A stretch of 64,000 nucleotides of DNA from JAFLCM01 sp964510955 (GTDB lineage Bacteria > Planctomycetota > Phycisphaerae > Phycisphaerales > UBA1924): the NCBI GenBank assembly GCA_964510955.1, contig CAZEDW010000003.1:1-64000 (forward strand). The letters run 5' to 3'. Both the position numbers and the translations under genes were made by a program. Numbering within the stretch: the first letter of the stretch is position 1; each line of letters opens with the position of its first letter. The notes below the pieces were generated by a model. It had not been told where the DNA came from. It saw nothing but the letters and a program-made list of their open reading frames with translations, and searched no databases. This document shows, piece by piece, positions 32,985 to 41,562 of this stretch.

Positions 32985-34565
32985 TCACCACCAGACCTGA
33001 TGCCCCGCGTCGATGGTGAAGATGCGTTCCAGGCCGCGGGAGTTGTCGGCCTTCATCCAGTAGAGCAGGCCGGCGGGCACATCGGGGAACGAGACGGGCT
33101 GATCGCTTGCGGTCTGCCTGCCCAGCGACTTCCACGCGCCGCCCTGCCAGGCGAGCAGCTCGTAGCCGTGCCCGGGTTCGACGACGATGGAGGGCTTGTC
33201 GCGCCGGGTGTCGGCGTCTGGAATTGCCGGCTTGACCGTGGCGATCTCGATGGAGACGGGCGACCCAGCGCCCGATCCGCCGAGCGGCGTGACGGCGCCC
33301 CGGCGATCGAGGATCAACGGGTCGGCGGCGGCGACCATGGCGCCGCCGATGAAATACGCGGGCAGGTACGCGATGTTGCGGCCCATCCGCTCGAACGTGG
33401 CGCGCCGGACGCCGCCGTGGGTATCGATGCGGGCCCATTGGATCGGCCGCCACTCGCCTCCGTTGAACACGCAGAGGTAGGCGAACCGGCGCGGTTCCGA
33501 CGGGGCGACGGTGAGCTCGACCGGGACGTCGCTGACGGGGACGTACTGGTCGGTCACGTCGAGGTAGGTCTTGCCCGAGAGCCCGCCGGGGAGCGGTGTC
33601 GGCTCGTCACCCCTGACGGCGCCGAGCGTGTTGGGCTGGGTGGCGTAGGTCTTGCGGTAGATCTTTGCGGCGCGGTTGGAGAGGCCCGCGTGACCCTTCC
33701 CGTTCGCGTCGAGGCGCACCTCCCAGGCATGGTTGTTGTCGCGGTCGGCCCACCACGGCGTGTAATCAGCGGCGATGGGCACGGCGTTGGCCCGCATGGC
33801 GTAGAGCTTGAGATTTGTCAGGTCTTCGCAGCGGCCGAGCCTGTGCGCACGGATCTCGCTGAATGACTGATCGGTCGGGTGCAGGTAGTACAGGTCGCTG
33901 AAGCCGGCCCAGCGGTTCACCTCGGCGTCGATCAGGGCGTACGCCTCCCCGAGGTCAGACGGGTTCTTCATCTTTCCCGGCAGGTCGGCGAAGGCGCTCA
34001 TGCACGCCGGGCGGGTGGAGTTGAGCGGCTCGTTGCTGCCGCGGTAGGGCAGGATGTGCTCGCGGAAGGTCTCCCACGAGATTGACTTTGCCCAGGGGCG
34101 CGTGCGCCAAGCCTCGAATGCGAGGTCAATGTTCTCGATGAGCAACTCTGGCGCCATGTGCTCGAGGTCGGCGTCGAACCGCTTGCGGGCGTCGTTGATG
34201 GTGCCGTGCTGCTTCTCGAGCTCGTCGATGCGGGCCTGGGCTTGGGCGAAGTCCTTGTAGTCGAGGGCGTCGAAGGGGACCTCGCGCTTGTCCTTGTCGT
34301 AGAGAGCCGACAGGATGAAGCCGTGGGGCTGCATGTTGGCGATGAGCCAGCGGGCGGCCTCGAGCTTCTGCGGGTCTTCGAGCCGCCGGTAGTGATCGAT
34401 CACGGCGCGGAGGCGCGGCGCGTTGTCCTTGGCGGCGGCGAGCGAGGCGTTGACCTCGGCGTCGCTGGCCCGGCCGGCGATGCGCGGCCCGCTGGCGCAG
34501 GCCGAAAGCACCGAAAGCAGACAAGCGATCACGCGTGAGACGGCTCGGGCGGGGGCGGGGGCCAT
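32985..34565 (-). CDS. Transglutaminase-like lipoprotein
   Basis: The 526-residue protein has a lipoprotein signal peptide (lipobox LSAC, Cys23). A helix-rich region is followed by a transglutaminase-core-like segment: Cys246 in AHRLGRCEDLTNLKLYAMRA and His279 in DRDNNHAWEVRL, spaced as the Cys-His pair of this superfamily; the preceding YYLHPTDQSFSEIRAHRLG fits. The third catalytic residue could be the Asp in TYLDVTDQYVPV. The C-terminal third is beta-rich and ends in VFTIDAGHQVWW-like sequence (GLERIFTIDAGHQVWW). It is exported and probably a peptidase or amidase-like hydrolase; the substrate is unknown. Gap to the next minus gene (NIF3) is 44 bases. Confidence 0.75.
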   Translation of the reverse strand: MAPAPARAVSRVIACLLSVLSACASGPRIAGRASDAEVNASLAAAKDNAPRLRAVIDHYRRLEDPQKLEAARWLIANMQPHGFILSALYDKDKREVPFDALDYKDFAQAQARIDELEKQHGTINDARKRFDADLEHMAPELLIENIDLAFEAWRTRPWAKSISWETFREHILPYRGSNEPLNSTRPACMSAFADLPGKMKNPSDLGEAYALIDAEVNRWAGFSDLYYLHPTDQSFSEIRAHRLGRCEDLTNLKLYAMRANAVPIAADYTPWWADRDNNHAWEVRLDANGKGHAGLSNRAAKIYRKTYATQPNTLGAVRGDEPTPLPGGLSGKTYLDVTDQYVPVSDVPVELTVAPSEPRRFAYLCVFNGGEWRPIQWARIDTHGGVRRATFERMGRNIAYLPAYFIGGAMVAAADPLILDRRGAVTPLGGSGAGSPVSIEIATVKPAIPDADTRRDKPSIVVEPGHGYELLAWQGGAWKSLGRQTASDQPVSFPDVPAGLLYWMKADNSRGLERIFTIDAGHQVWW

Positions 34566-34604
34566 ATCGGGCGAGTGTACGGCCGGCGCAGCGCCCGGCG
34601 CCGG

Positions 34605-35267
34605 TCAGCGCATGGCCCACGCCGCCTCGACCATCTTGCCGATGCCGACGTAAACCTCGTGCGGCGTCGCCTCGTACATGTAGGCCGGGGCGGTGGCGAT
34701 CTTGTTGGCGCGGTCAACGTGCGCCTCGGTGACAGGCCTTGCGACGTGGGTGGCGCCCATCTTGGCGACCGCGCCGGCGACGCCAGGGTCATCTCCCAGC
34801 GTGACGCTGACGCCCGGCCCGCCGGCGCCGGTCCCCAAGACCTTGGCGGCCAGCACGGGGGCTATGCAGCACAGCCCGATCGGCTTGCCGGCCTTGTGGA
34901 ACGCCCGGAGGACGCGCTCGACCTGCGGGTCCACGCGGCAGTCGGCGCCGTGCGAGGCGAAGGTGCAGAGGTTCTTGGCGGCGCCGAAACCACCGGGGAA
35001 GAGCACGGCGTCGTACGAGGCGGCATCGAGGTTTGCGAGCGAATCGATGCGCCCGCGGGCGATGCGGGCGGACTCGGCCAGCACGCTCCGCTTCTCCCCG
35101 GTGGGCTTCCTGGCCAGGTGATCGACCACGTCGAGCCGCGTGTCGGGCGCGAAGCAGTCGTAGGCGATACCGAGGCGCGAGAGGTGCAGCAGGACGCTGA
35201 CGGCCTCGTGGATCTCGGCGCCATCAAGGAACCCGCACCCGGATAGAACAACGGCGGCCTTTGGCAT
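34605..35267 (-). CDS. elbB: ElbB-type glyoxalase (isoprenoid biosynthesis protein ElbB)
   Basis: The 220-residue protein belongs to the DJ-1/PfpI superfamily, ElbB branch. It begins AAVVLSGCGFLDGAEIHEAV, continues with YDAVLFPGGFGAAKNLCTFA, and has the nucleophile region KPIGLCCIAPVLAAKVLG. The ending KIATAPAYMYEATPHEVYVG is diagnostic for ElbB. ATG 35265-35267 has AAGGAG eight bases upstream. In Escherichia coli the protein has weak glyoxalase activity and was first linked to lycopene yield; the physiological role is unclear. Confidence 0.93.
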   Translation of the reverse strand: MPKAAVVLSGCGFLDGAEIHEAVSVLLHLSRLGIAYDCFAPDTRLDVVDHLARKPTGEKRSVLAESARIARGRIDSLANLDAASYDAVLFPGGFGAAKNLCTFASHGADCRVDPQVERVLRAFHKAGKPIGLCCIAPVLAAKVLGTGAGGPGVSVTLGDDPGVAGAVAKMGATHVARPVTEAHVDRANKIATAPAYMYEATPHEVYVGIGKMVEAAWAMR

Positions 35268-35307
35268 GGGGGTCACTCCTTTGCTGGACCTCGCCAACGG
35301 TTCCGCG

Positions 35308-36144
35308 TTACCGCTCGAGGAAGAGCGTGTAATCGGTTGTCTCGGCGGCCTTGGGCGTGACGGTGAGGTAGGTCACGTGGCCGTCCATGAACGCGGCGGT
35401 GGCTTTGTTGTGCCCGCCGTGGTCGCCCAGTTTTTCGTACCCGCCGACGGCGATGAAGTCCATCGACTGATCGTAGAGCCAGGCAAAGCGCGAGGGGTGC
35501 CGGAAGTTGCTGATGGCGAAGGCCTTTTCGTACCGGAGCCACAACTGACCGCTTGTGCCCCCTTGCGTGTTTCGGCGGAGCGCCTCGTACCACCACTGCA
35601 CGTTGAGCTGGTAGCTGGTGCCCACGTCGTCGTAGCAGGTGGCGACCGGGTTGGGGCGGGTGGACGAGTTCCAGAAGTCGCGTTGGAGCGTGCCGGGGTC
35701 CGACGGGCAGCGGTAGCTCGGAAGCTCCACCTTGGGCCCCTGTCCCGTCGGCGGGTCCTTGAGGGTGTGCTCGGGATCGACGTAGGGGTTGAGCGGCGCC
35801 TGGTCGACGCGCCGGTACGTCCCCATGCCGTAGCTGATCCAGAAATCAGACGTGGTCTTGCCGCCGTAGGTCCATGAACAGAAGGCGACGAACTTCTTGT
35901 CCGGGCTGACCCAGCACGGGGCGACGGGCCAGAGGTTGGCGTTGTCGGCGGCGTAGGACTGCGCGGCCATGGTGATGTCGCGCTCGTTGGACATGCAGAT
36001 CATCAGCCGCCCCTGCTCGCGCGCCCGGCTGAGAGCCGGCAGCAGCAGCCCCACCAGCAAGGCGATGACGGCGACCACAACCAGAAGCTCCACCAAGGTG
36101 AAGCCCCGAGTTTGCGGCGCGGTGCTGGGTTGGGGTCGATTCAC
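35308..36144 (-). CDS. Prepilin-like protein (planctomycete type)
   Basis: With GTG 36142-36144 the product is 278 residues; AAGGA lies upstream at good spacing, favouring this start over more distal ones. The leader TRGFTLVELLVVVAVIALLV, then GLLLPALSRAREQGRL, is a type IV prepilin cleavage/methylation signal. The body has aromatic- and Cys-containing segments (CPSDPGTLQRDFW) and the ending HGGHNKATAAFMDGHVTYLT, where FxDGHV is the common C-terminal signature of planctomycete prepilin-like (DUF1559-related) proteins. Such proteins are abundant in planctomycetes and their role is not known; processing would need a prepilin peptidase. Confidence 0.88.
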   Translation of the reverse strand: MNRPQPSTAPQTRGFTLVELLVVVAVIALLVGLLLPALSRAREQGRLMICMSNERDITMAAQSYAADNANLWPVAPCWVSPDKKFVAFCSWTYGGKTTSDFWISYGMGTYRRVDQAPLNPYVDPEHTLKDPPTGQGPKVELPSYRCPSDPGTLQRDFWNSSTRPNPVATCYDDVGTSYQLNVQWWYEALRRNTQGGTSGQLWLRYEKAFAISNFRHPSRFAWLYDQSMDFIAVGGYEKLGDHGGHNKATAAFMDGHVTYLTVTPKAAETTDYTLFLER

Positions 36145-36311
36145 AAGCTGTCCTTGCGGTTCAGACGCCCTTCCGTGTCCTCCTGCACTGTACCCCAATG
36201 GCACATGTCCTGTTGATCGATTCCAGTTCCAACTTTTGGGTCGCGTGACCCACCGGGTCGGGCACCCCTACACTCACCCCCTGCTTTTCAGCCCTTCGGG
36301 GGTACCGCCGC

Positions 36312-37337
36312 ATGTTCATCGACCAAGCCATTATCCATGTCAAAGCCGGTGACGGCGGGAACGGGAAGGTCTCTTTCCGGCGCGAGAAGTTCGTTCCCAA
36401 GGGGGGGCCCGACGGCGGCGACGGGGGCAAGGGCGGCGACGTGGTGCTGGTGGGTGACCCAAACGTGAACACCCTGCTGGACTTCCGGCACAAGCACCAG
36501 TGGGGCGCCAAGCCCGCCGACGGGGGGGGCGGCAAGAACATGTCCGGTTCGGATTCGGAGGACGTGGTGCTGCCGATGCCGCCGGGCACGCTGGTGTTTG
36601 ACAACGACTCGGGCGCCCTCCTGGCTGATCTCGGCCTGCACCAGCGATTCATTGTCGCCAAGGGAGGCCGCGGTGGGCTGGGGAACGACCGCTTCAAAGG
36701 CCCGACCAACCAGGCCCCCACCACCGCCACGCCCGGCGAACCGGGCGAAGCGCGCACCCTGAGGCTTGAACTGAAGCTCATCGCGGACGTGGGGCTGATC
36801 GGCAAGCCCAACGCCGGCAAGAGCACCCTGCTGGCGGCGACCACGCGGGCTACGCCGAAGATCGCGGACTACCCGTTCACCACCCTGGAGCCGCAACTGG
36901 GTATCGCGGAACTCGACAGCGAGCGGCGGCTGGTGCTGGCCGACATCCCTGGGCTGATCGAGGGGGCGTCGGAGGGCACAGGTCTGGGCCACGGGTTTCT
37001 GCGCCACATCGAGCGCACGCGCGTTCTGGTGCACGTGATCGAGATGGAGCCCACCGACGGCTCGGATCCCATCGAAAACTACAAGATGATCCGGCGCGAA
37101 CTGCAGCAGTACAGCGCGGCTCTGGCCGAGAAACCGGAGATCATCGCGGTGAACAAGGTCGACCTGCTGGGCGGCCCGCAGGACGCCAAGGCCGCGGTCG
37201 ACATGGTGCGGCGCGGGCTGAAGCTGGGACGCACCGACCCCGTGTTCGGCGTCAGCGGCGCGGCGCGGAACGGGCTGAGCGAGTTGCTGGAGGCGTGCTT
37301 TGAGGCGGTGTCGGCGAGCGCCGGCGCGCAGGCGTAG
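36312..37337 (+). CDS. obg: GTPase Obg
   Basis: The 341-residue protein has the glycine-rich N-terminal Obg domain (MFIDQAIIHVKAGDGGNGKV, then REKFVPKGGPDGGDGGKGGD) and the GTPase domain with G1 LIGKPNAGKSTLL, G3 LADIPGLIEGASEG, G4 NKVDLL and a G5-like GVSGAARNGLSEL. The C-terminal OCT domain of some homologues is absent, which is normal for shorter Obg proteins. It is an essential ribosome-associated GTPase linked to the stringent response. rplU and rpmA, which often precede obg, are not found here; instead prepilin-like genes sit on both sides on the opposite strand. Confidence 0.96.
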   Translation: MFIDQAIIHVKAGDGGNGKVSFRREKFVPKGGPDGGDGGKGGDVVLVGDPNVNTLLDFRHKHQWGAKPADGGGGKNMSGSDSEDVVLPMPPGTLVFDNDSGALLADLGLHQRFIVAKGGRGGLGNDRFKGPTNQAPTTATPGEPGEARTLRLELKLIADVGLIGKPNAGKSTLLAATTRATPKIADYPFTTLEPQLGIAELDSERRLVLADIPGLIEGASEGTGLGHGFLRHIERTRVLVHVIEMEPTDGSDPIENYKMIRRELQQYSAALAEKPEIIAVNKVDLLGGPQDAKAAVDMVRRGLKLGRTDPVFGVSGAARNGLSELLEACFEAVSASAGAQA

Positions 37338-37360
37338 CCGCGGCGTCGATCCGCGCGGGA

Positions 37361-38137
37361 TCAGGGGGAGTCGGGGAGCAGGGTGTCGTCCTCTTCCTCG
37401 CTGAAAAATCGCAGGTGGGTATCAAGGGTGTTCTTGGTGACGCTCACACCGTCGCGGACTTCGTCGGCGCCCTCGCCCGCGAACTCGTTGTGGTGGTAGA
37501 TGTTTGGGTCGCCCTGCTCGGGGATGGTGCGGGACTTGACGAACACGGCGTGCTGGTCGGTCCACAGCAGGCACATGCCGGCGCCGCCCCAGTTGGCGGA
37601 GATGGTCCTGCCGGCGGCGTAGTCGGCGCGGTCGCCGAGATAGACGACGGGGCGGGGCACCTTGTGCGGCTTGATGTCGTTGTCATAGGAGAACGAGCAG
37701 TGCCAGCCGATGCGGGGGATGTCGGCGGAACCGATGGCGTCGGCAGGGTTGATCGGCGCGCCGGCGACGTCGGCGAGCACCGGGCGCCCGTCGGGCGTGG
37801 TGGCGGTGGAAGGGCTGTCGGCGGTGTTGCTGTTGACGAACGCCTCGGCGGGCGTTTCGTTCTGGCGCGCCATCAACGAGAGGCCCAGGAATGCCTTCTC
37901 CTCCGGGTCAGCCAGGGTGGGGAGGTGGTCCTTGTAGTCCGAGGCGTAGGCCATGGCCCCGATGCCCAGGTCCCGGAGGCGGGCGAGGGTGATGGTCTGG
38001 CGAGCGGCGACCCGGGCGCGGCTGAGCGCGGGGAGCAGCAGACCGATGAGCAGGGCGACGACTGCGACGACAACAAGGAGCTCAACGAGCGTGAAGCCGC
38101 GGCGCGCGTGGCGGCCTCGGGCGGGCAGACATGACAT
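37361..38137 (-). CDS. Prepilin-like protein (planctomycete type)
   Basis: The 258-residue protein starts at ATG 38135-38137 with AAGGA about eight bases upstream, nearly the same leader as the prepilin-like gene at 35308. The cleavage/methylation signal is RRGFTLVELLVVVAVVALLI with GLLLPALSRARVAARQT following. The globular part includes AMAYASDYKDHLPTLADPEE and MCLLWTDQHAVFVKSRTIPE, close to the FxDGHV-type end of such proteins. Function unknown. It converges with obg after a 23-base gap. Confidence 0.88.
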   Translation of the reverse strand: MSCLPARGRHARRGFTLVELLVVVAVVALLIGLLLPALSRARVAARQTITLARLRDLGIGAMAYASDYKDHLPTLADPEEKAFLGLSLMARQNETPAEAFVNSNTADSPSTATTPDGRPVLADVAGAPINPADAIGSADIPRIGWHCSFSYDNDIKPHKVPRPVVYLGDRADYAAGRTISANWGGAGMCLLWTDQHAVFVKSRTIPEQGDPNIYHHNEFAGEGADEVRDGVSVTKNTLDTHLRFFSEEEDDTLLPDSP

Positions 38138-38278
38138 GGATTGTCCTTCGGGCGCTCAAGGCCCGGGTGGATCGCCGCGGCGCGCTGCACGTCGAGTCTG
38201 ACGGGGCGCGCCGACGGGCGAGGGGTGCTGGTTATTCAGTTCACGGCAAAGCGGGATGGGGCAGGCGTGACAGCGTGC

Positions 38279-38584
38279 CTACGCCCCGGCGGGCGGGGCC
38301 CGCGCGCCGCGGACGCGCTCCACTGGATCGTGGGGGCGGGAGCCGGGCGCCTCGAAGACTGCGTCGACGGGCCGGGACAGCCCCACCGGGGATTGGTGCG
38401 GGGGAAGCCCGTCGGAGGTCGGGTCGGCGGCGATCGCGCAGACCGCGCAGTCGGGGTGCCCGGAGTCGGCGTCGTCGTGATGGTGCCACAAGGGCACCGA
38501 AACGACACCCAGCAGGGCAATGAGCGCAAGAACCGCCGCCCAGAGCGGGCCGGGAACGGCTCTGCCTAAGCGCACGGACGCCAC
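38279..38584 (-). CDS. Small His/Asp/Cys-rich membrane protein, possibly metal-binding
   Basis: The 101-residue protein begins at GTG 38582-38584 (a second GTG three codons later is possible). One hydrophobic helix (GPLWAAVLALIALLGVVSVP) is followed immediately by WHHHDDADSGHPDCAVCAIA, a cluster of three His, three Asp, one His and two Cys that looks like a metal-binding site on the outer face. DUF2946-type copper-related small proteins have a comparable layout, but I cannot confirm the family. The tail is Pro-rich. It lies between a prepilin-like gene on the same strand and a divergent coiled-coil gene. Confidence 0.55.
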   Translation of the reverse strand: MASVRLGRAVPGPLWAAVLALIALLGVVSVPLWHHHDDADSGHPDCAVCAIAADPTSDGLPPHQSPVGLSRPVDAVFEAPGSRPHDPVERVRGARAPPAGA

Positions 38585-38683
38585 GGCTCATCGTAGGGGG
38601 GACCCTGGCGCGCGGTGTCCGGGAGCGCCGGGGAGGGGTTTCAAGCCGCGGGAGTGTCACGTCCGATTCATTGCGTACAGGCC

Positions 38684-39781
38684 ATGGCGCCCTCCCCCGG
38701 TCATCCTGCGCCACCGACACCCGCGGGCACACCGCCGGGCGATACGGTGTTTCTCTCTCCGCGGGTGATCGACCAGAGGGGGTTCGACGAGTTGGCGTCG
38801 CAGCTCCGCGCGGCGGTCGACGAGGCGCGCCGGCAGGCCGCGGCTCTCACGGATGCCGCCCAACAGGCGGCGCCCCTGGCACGGGCCGGCCAGGACGCGG
38901 CCCGCAACCACCAGTCGGCGGTGGCGGTCCTGGGCAAGCTGCTGCTGGCGCTCAACGCGAGGGTGAAGGAAGTCGACGAGCTTCTGGCGCTGGCCGACCG
39001 GCGTGCGTCTGAACTCCGCGCGATCGAGCAGAGCGCCACCTCGAGCGCCGAATCGGCGCTGGCGGCGTTCCAATCGCGGCTGTCGCTCGCCGCCGATGAA
39101 GCGGTGTCGCGGGTGGAATCTCGTCTCGCGGAAGCGTTGCAGCGGCTGGATGCGTGCATCACGGGGGACGGCGACCGCCCGGGGCTGGCGCCACTGGTGG
39201 ACGACGCCGAGCGACTGAAGGACGGGCTCAACACCGCCGCGTCGCGGCTGGAGCGAGCGTTGGGCGCGTCGGTGGAGCAGGCTGTGACGCTGAAGGACGC
39301 GCGGGCCGAGGCGGGGGTGTCGATCCTGCGCCTGCGCGAGGTGTCCGACGAGGCATCGATGCTGCTGGCGCCCTTGATCACGGCGGCCGGCAAGGCGGCA
39401 CGGGTAAACAAGGAGCTGCACGCGGAGCTGGACGCCGCGGAACAGGCGCACGCGAGAGCGGGCAGCACGGGTCGCCAGCTCACGGCGCTGCTGGAGCGGG
39501 CCTCGCAGGCTCAGCAGGAGCTGACGCGCTGGGACGCGCTGTTGAACGGAGCGGCCGGGCGGGCGGAGCTGCCGGCGCCGCTGGCAAAGATCGTCGGCGA
39601 GTTCCGGAGGGGGATCGCCCAGGACCTCGCCAAGATGGCCGGCGCGATGAGCCTGATTGCCAAGCGAGCGGAGACCACCGTCCAGCCTGGCCCCGAGGGC
39701 ACGCCGGAGATCGTGATCCGTGTGGGCGGCTCCGAGCGCGCCGGCGCGCCGGGCGATCGCGACGCCGTCGAATCCCGGTGA
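38684..39781 (+). CDS. Long coiled-coil protein of unknown function
   Basis: The 365-residue protein from ATG 38684 consists almost wholly of Ala/Leu/Glu/Arg-rich heptads (for example ASQLRAAVDEARRQAAALTD and VNKELHAELDAAEQAHARAG), without membrane segments. Such a composition predicts a long coiled coil, as in cytoskeletal, SMC-like or methyl-accepting-like helices, but no head or signalling domain is present. The C-terminus ends with a short beta-like stretch (PEIVIRVGG). No ribosome site is evident. The tRNA gene follows 42 bases later on the same strand. Confidence 0.6.
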   Translation: MAPSPGHPAPPTPAGTPPGDTVFLSPRVIDQRGFDELASQLRAAVDEARRQAAALTDAAQQAAPLARAGQDAARNHQSAVAVLGKLLLALNARVKEVDELLALADRRASELRAIEQSATSSAESALAAFQSRLSLAADEAVSRVESRLAEALQRLDACITGDGDRPGLAPLVDDAERLKDGLNTAASRLERALGASVEQAVTLKDARAEAGVSILRLREVSDEASMLLAPLITAAGKAARVNKELHAELDAAEQAHARAGSTGRQLTALLERASQAQQELTRWDALLNGAAGRAELPAPLAKIVGEFRRGIAQDLAKMAGAMSLIAKRAETTVQPGPEGTPEIVIRVGGSERAGAPGDRDAVESR

Positions 39782-39823
39782 TCCGGGCGGCCCTTGCACG
39801 CTACGCTGTTCTCGAGCTTGCGG

Positions 39824-39896
<73 letters not shown>

Positions 39897-40025
39897 TTCC
39901 TGCAGAGCGGGTCAGCGTGAAATCCCGTGCGCGCACGGAAGCGCACAGCCCGCGTTCTCACCGCGGTCCCGGCTGAGAGGCCTGCTCCCCAGTCGGACAA
40001 GCTCGCTCGCGGCAACGCCTTGAAG

Positions 40026-41438
40026 TCAGCGGATGACCTTGATGGTGAAGATGGTCGCCGGCGGGTTGATCGCGGCCGCGGTGTTGTTGCGAACGACGAA
40101 CTTGATCTGCGTTGCGCTGTTCACGCGCGCCGACGAGATGCTCAGGCCCGTGGAAAGGTCGGATTGCGGCGAGATCGCGACCACATCGGAGCCTGTTGAG
40201 AGCGGGGTGCCCGCGACGCCGACGCTCGCGGTCACCTCGGCGCCGGCGGCGATCGAGCCGAAATCGATAGACGCCGCCGCGCTGAGTACCACCGAGGCCG
40301 GGGATGCGGCGGTAAGCTGGACCGTGCCGTCGGGGAACCTGAAGCCGCCGCTAAAGGACTCGATCACGCCGTTGACGGTGAGCTTGGATGACCCGTTGGT
40401 GGTTCCGATGAGCACGTTGCCGGTGTTGGTGTTGTTGATGCTGGTGCCGTTGACCGAGGCCCAGGGGCTGAAGGCGTTGAGGACATTGGCCGGGACGCCT
40501 GTGATGCCGGCCCAGCCGATGCTGGCCGCCGATTGAGCGGAGTCCGCCGAGAGCGCGCGGCGGGCCAGCGACGCGAACGGCCCGCAGGTCATCTGCTGCC
40601 TGGGCGCCAGCACCGTGAACGACGGGTCGCCCGGGGCCTTGACACCGATCTCGGCCCAGACCTCGACGCCGGCGTCGAACACCGCATCGGGCGGCGAAAA
40701 CCGTGCGGAGAAGAGCCCGCTCTGCACGCTCACTCCATACGCCGTGGCCGCGCCCAGGAAAGCCTGCGGGAGCGTCGCGATGGGGCTTCGGTAGAACGAG
40801 AGCTGGATGTCACGGACGCCGGAGACAGGGCCTCCCGCATCGGTAACCCTGCCCTGGTAGGTGAACTCGTTATTGAGCGGGGCGCCGGGGAGACCGTTGA
40901 ACCCGATCGCCCACCCATCGGCGATGGTGCCGGCCTGCCCGGACACGTTGTCGCGAACATAGAGCGACCACGTTCCGCCGGCGTCGGTGCCGATGAGCGA
41001 CCCGAACGAGGTTTCGTAGGGCAGGGCCGGCGCGGGGGCCGGCATCGCCACCGGGGCGGGGATCACCGTGGGGTGGTAGGTGTGCTCGATGTCGACCGTG
41101 TCACCCGTGAACGCCCCACCTTCTTCGACGAGAAAAACATCGGTTGCCGAGGCCGAGCCGGGGGCGTTGGCCATGAGCTGGATCTTCTTGCCCGTCGGCG
41201 AGACCAGCAGCATCGTGAGGTCCGCCAGTCGCGCATGGGTCACGTTGCGCAGATTGACGCTAAGGCTCTGGATCGTGAGTGGGCCGGTTACCGTGACGGC
41301 GCTCGGGTAAAGCGACGCGTTGGCGTTGTCGTTGATGACGATCGGCGTCGAGTTGTTTCCCCCGGGGGCCGCGAGGGCGGCCGCGTTCAGGGACAGGGCG
41401 AGCACGCCCGCGACGATGATGGAACCGGTTGATCGCAT
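40026..41438 (-). CDS. Exported P-domain protein with fibre-like C-terminal part
   Basis: The 470-residue protein has a signal peptide (MRSTGSIIVAGVLALSLNAA, cleavage near ALAA) and GGAGG before ATG 41436-41438. Residues about 28-180 match a proprotein-convertase P-domain: IVINDNANASLYPSAVTVTG, NVTHARLADLTMLLVSPTGK and DAGGTWSLYVRDNVSGQAGT with the typical final DGWAIGF. A middle domain (EFTYQGRVTDAGGPVSGVRD) resembles repeats that precede fibre-like parts. The segment NTNTGNVLIGTTNGSSKLTV and GGFRFPDGTVQLTAA is the pattern of tail-fibre or S74-type stalks, but no peptidase domain follows. The end is another beta domain. It is the last of four adjacent exported proteins; substrate or partner unknown. 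Confidence 0.8.
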   Translation of the reverse strand: MRSTGSIIVAGVLALSLNAAALAAPGGNNSTPIVINDNANASLYPSAVTVTGPLTIQSLSVNLRNVTHARLADLTMLLVSPTGKKIQLMANAPGSASATDVFLVEEGGAFTGDTVDIEHTYHPTVIPAPVAMPAPAPALPYETSFGSLIGTDAGGTWSLYVRDNVSGQAGTIADGWAIGFNGLPGAPLNNEFTYQGRVTDAGGPVSGVRDIQLSFYRSPIATLPQAFLGAATAYGVSVQSGLFSARFSPPDAVFDAGVEVWAEIGVKAPGDPSFTVLAPRQQMTCGPFASLARRALSADSAQSAASIGWAGITGVPANVLNAFSPWASVNGTSINNTNTGNVLIGTTNGSSKLTVNGVIESFSGGFRFPDGTVQLTAASPASVVLSAAASIDFGSIAAGAEVTASVGVAGTPLSTGSDVVAISPQSDLSTGLSISSARVNSATQIKFVVRNNTAAAINPPATIFTIKVIR

Positions 41439-41562
41439 GGAATCCTCCAGGTGTCAATGTCGCGACTGCCGCCCTGTCATTCAAGTTTTGAGGCAAAAAA
41501 ATCGAGTGTGCACCTACCGCACCCCGAACGCTCGCCCTTGCTGATCCTCTGCGAGAGCGGGA

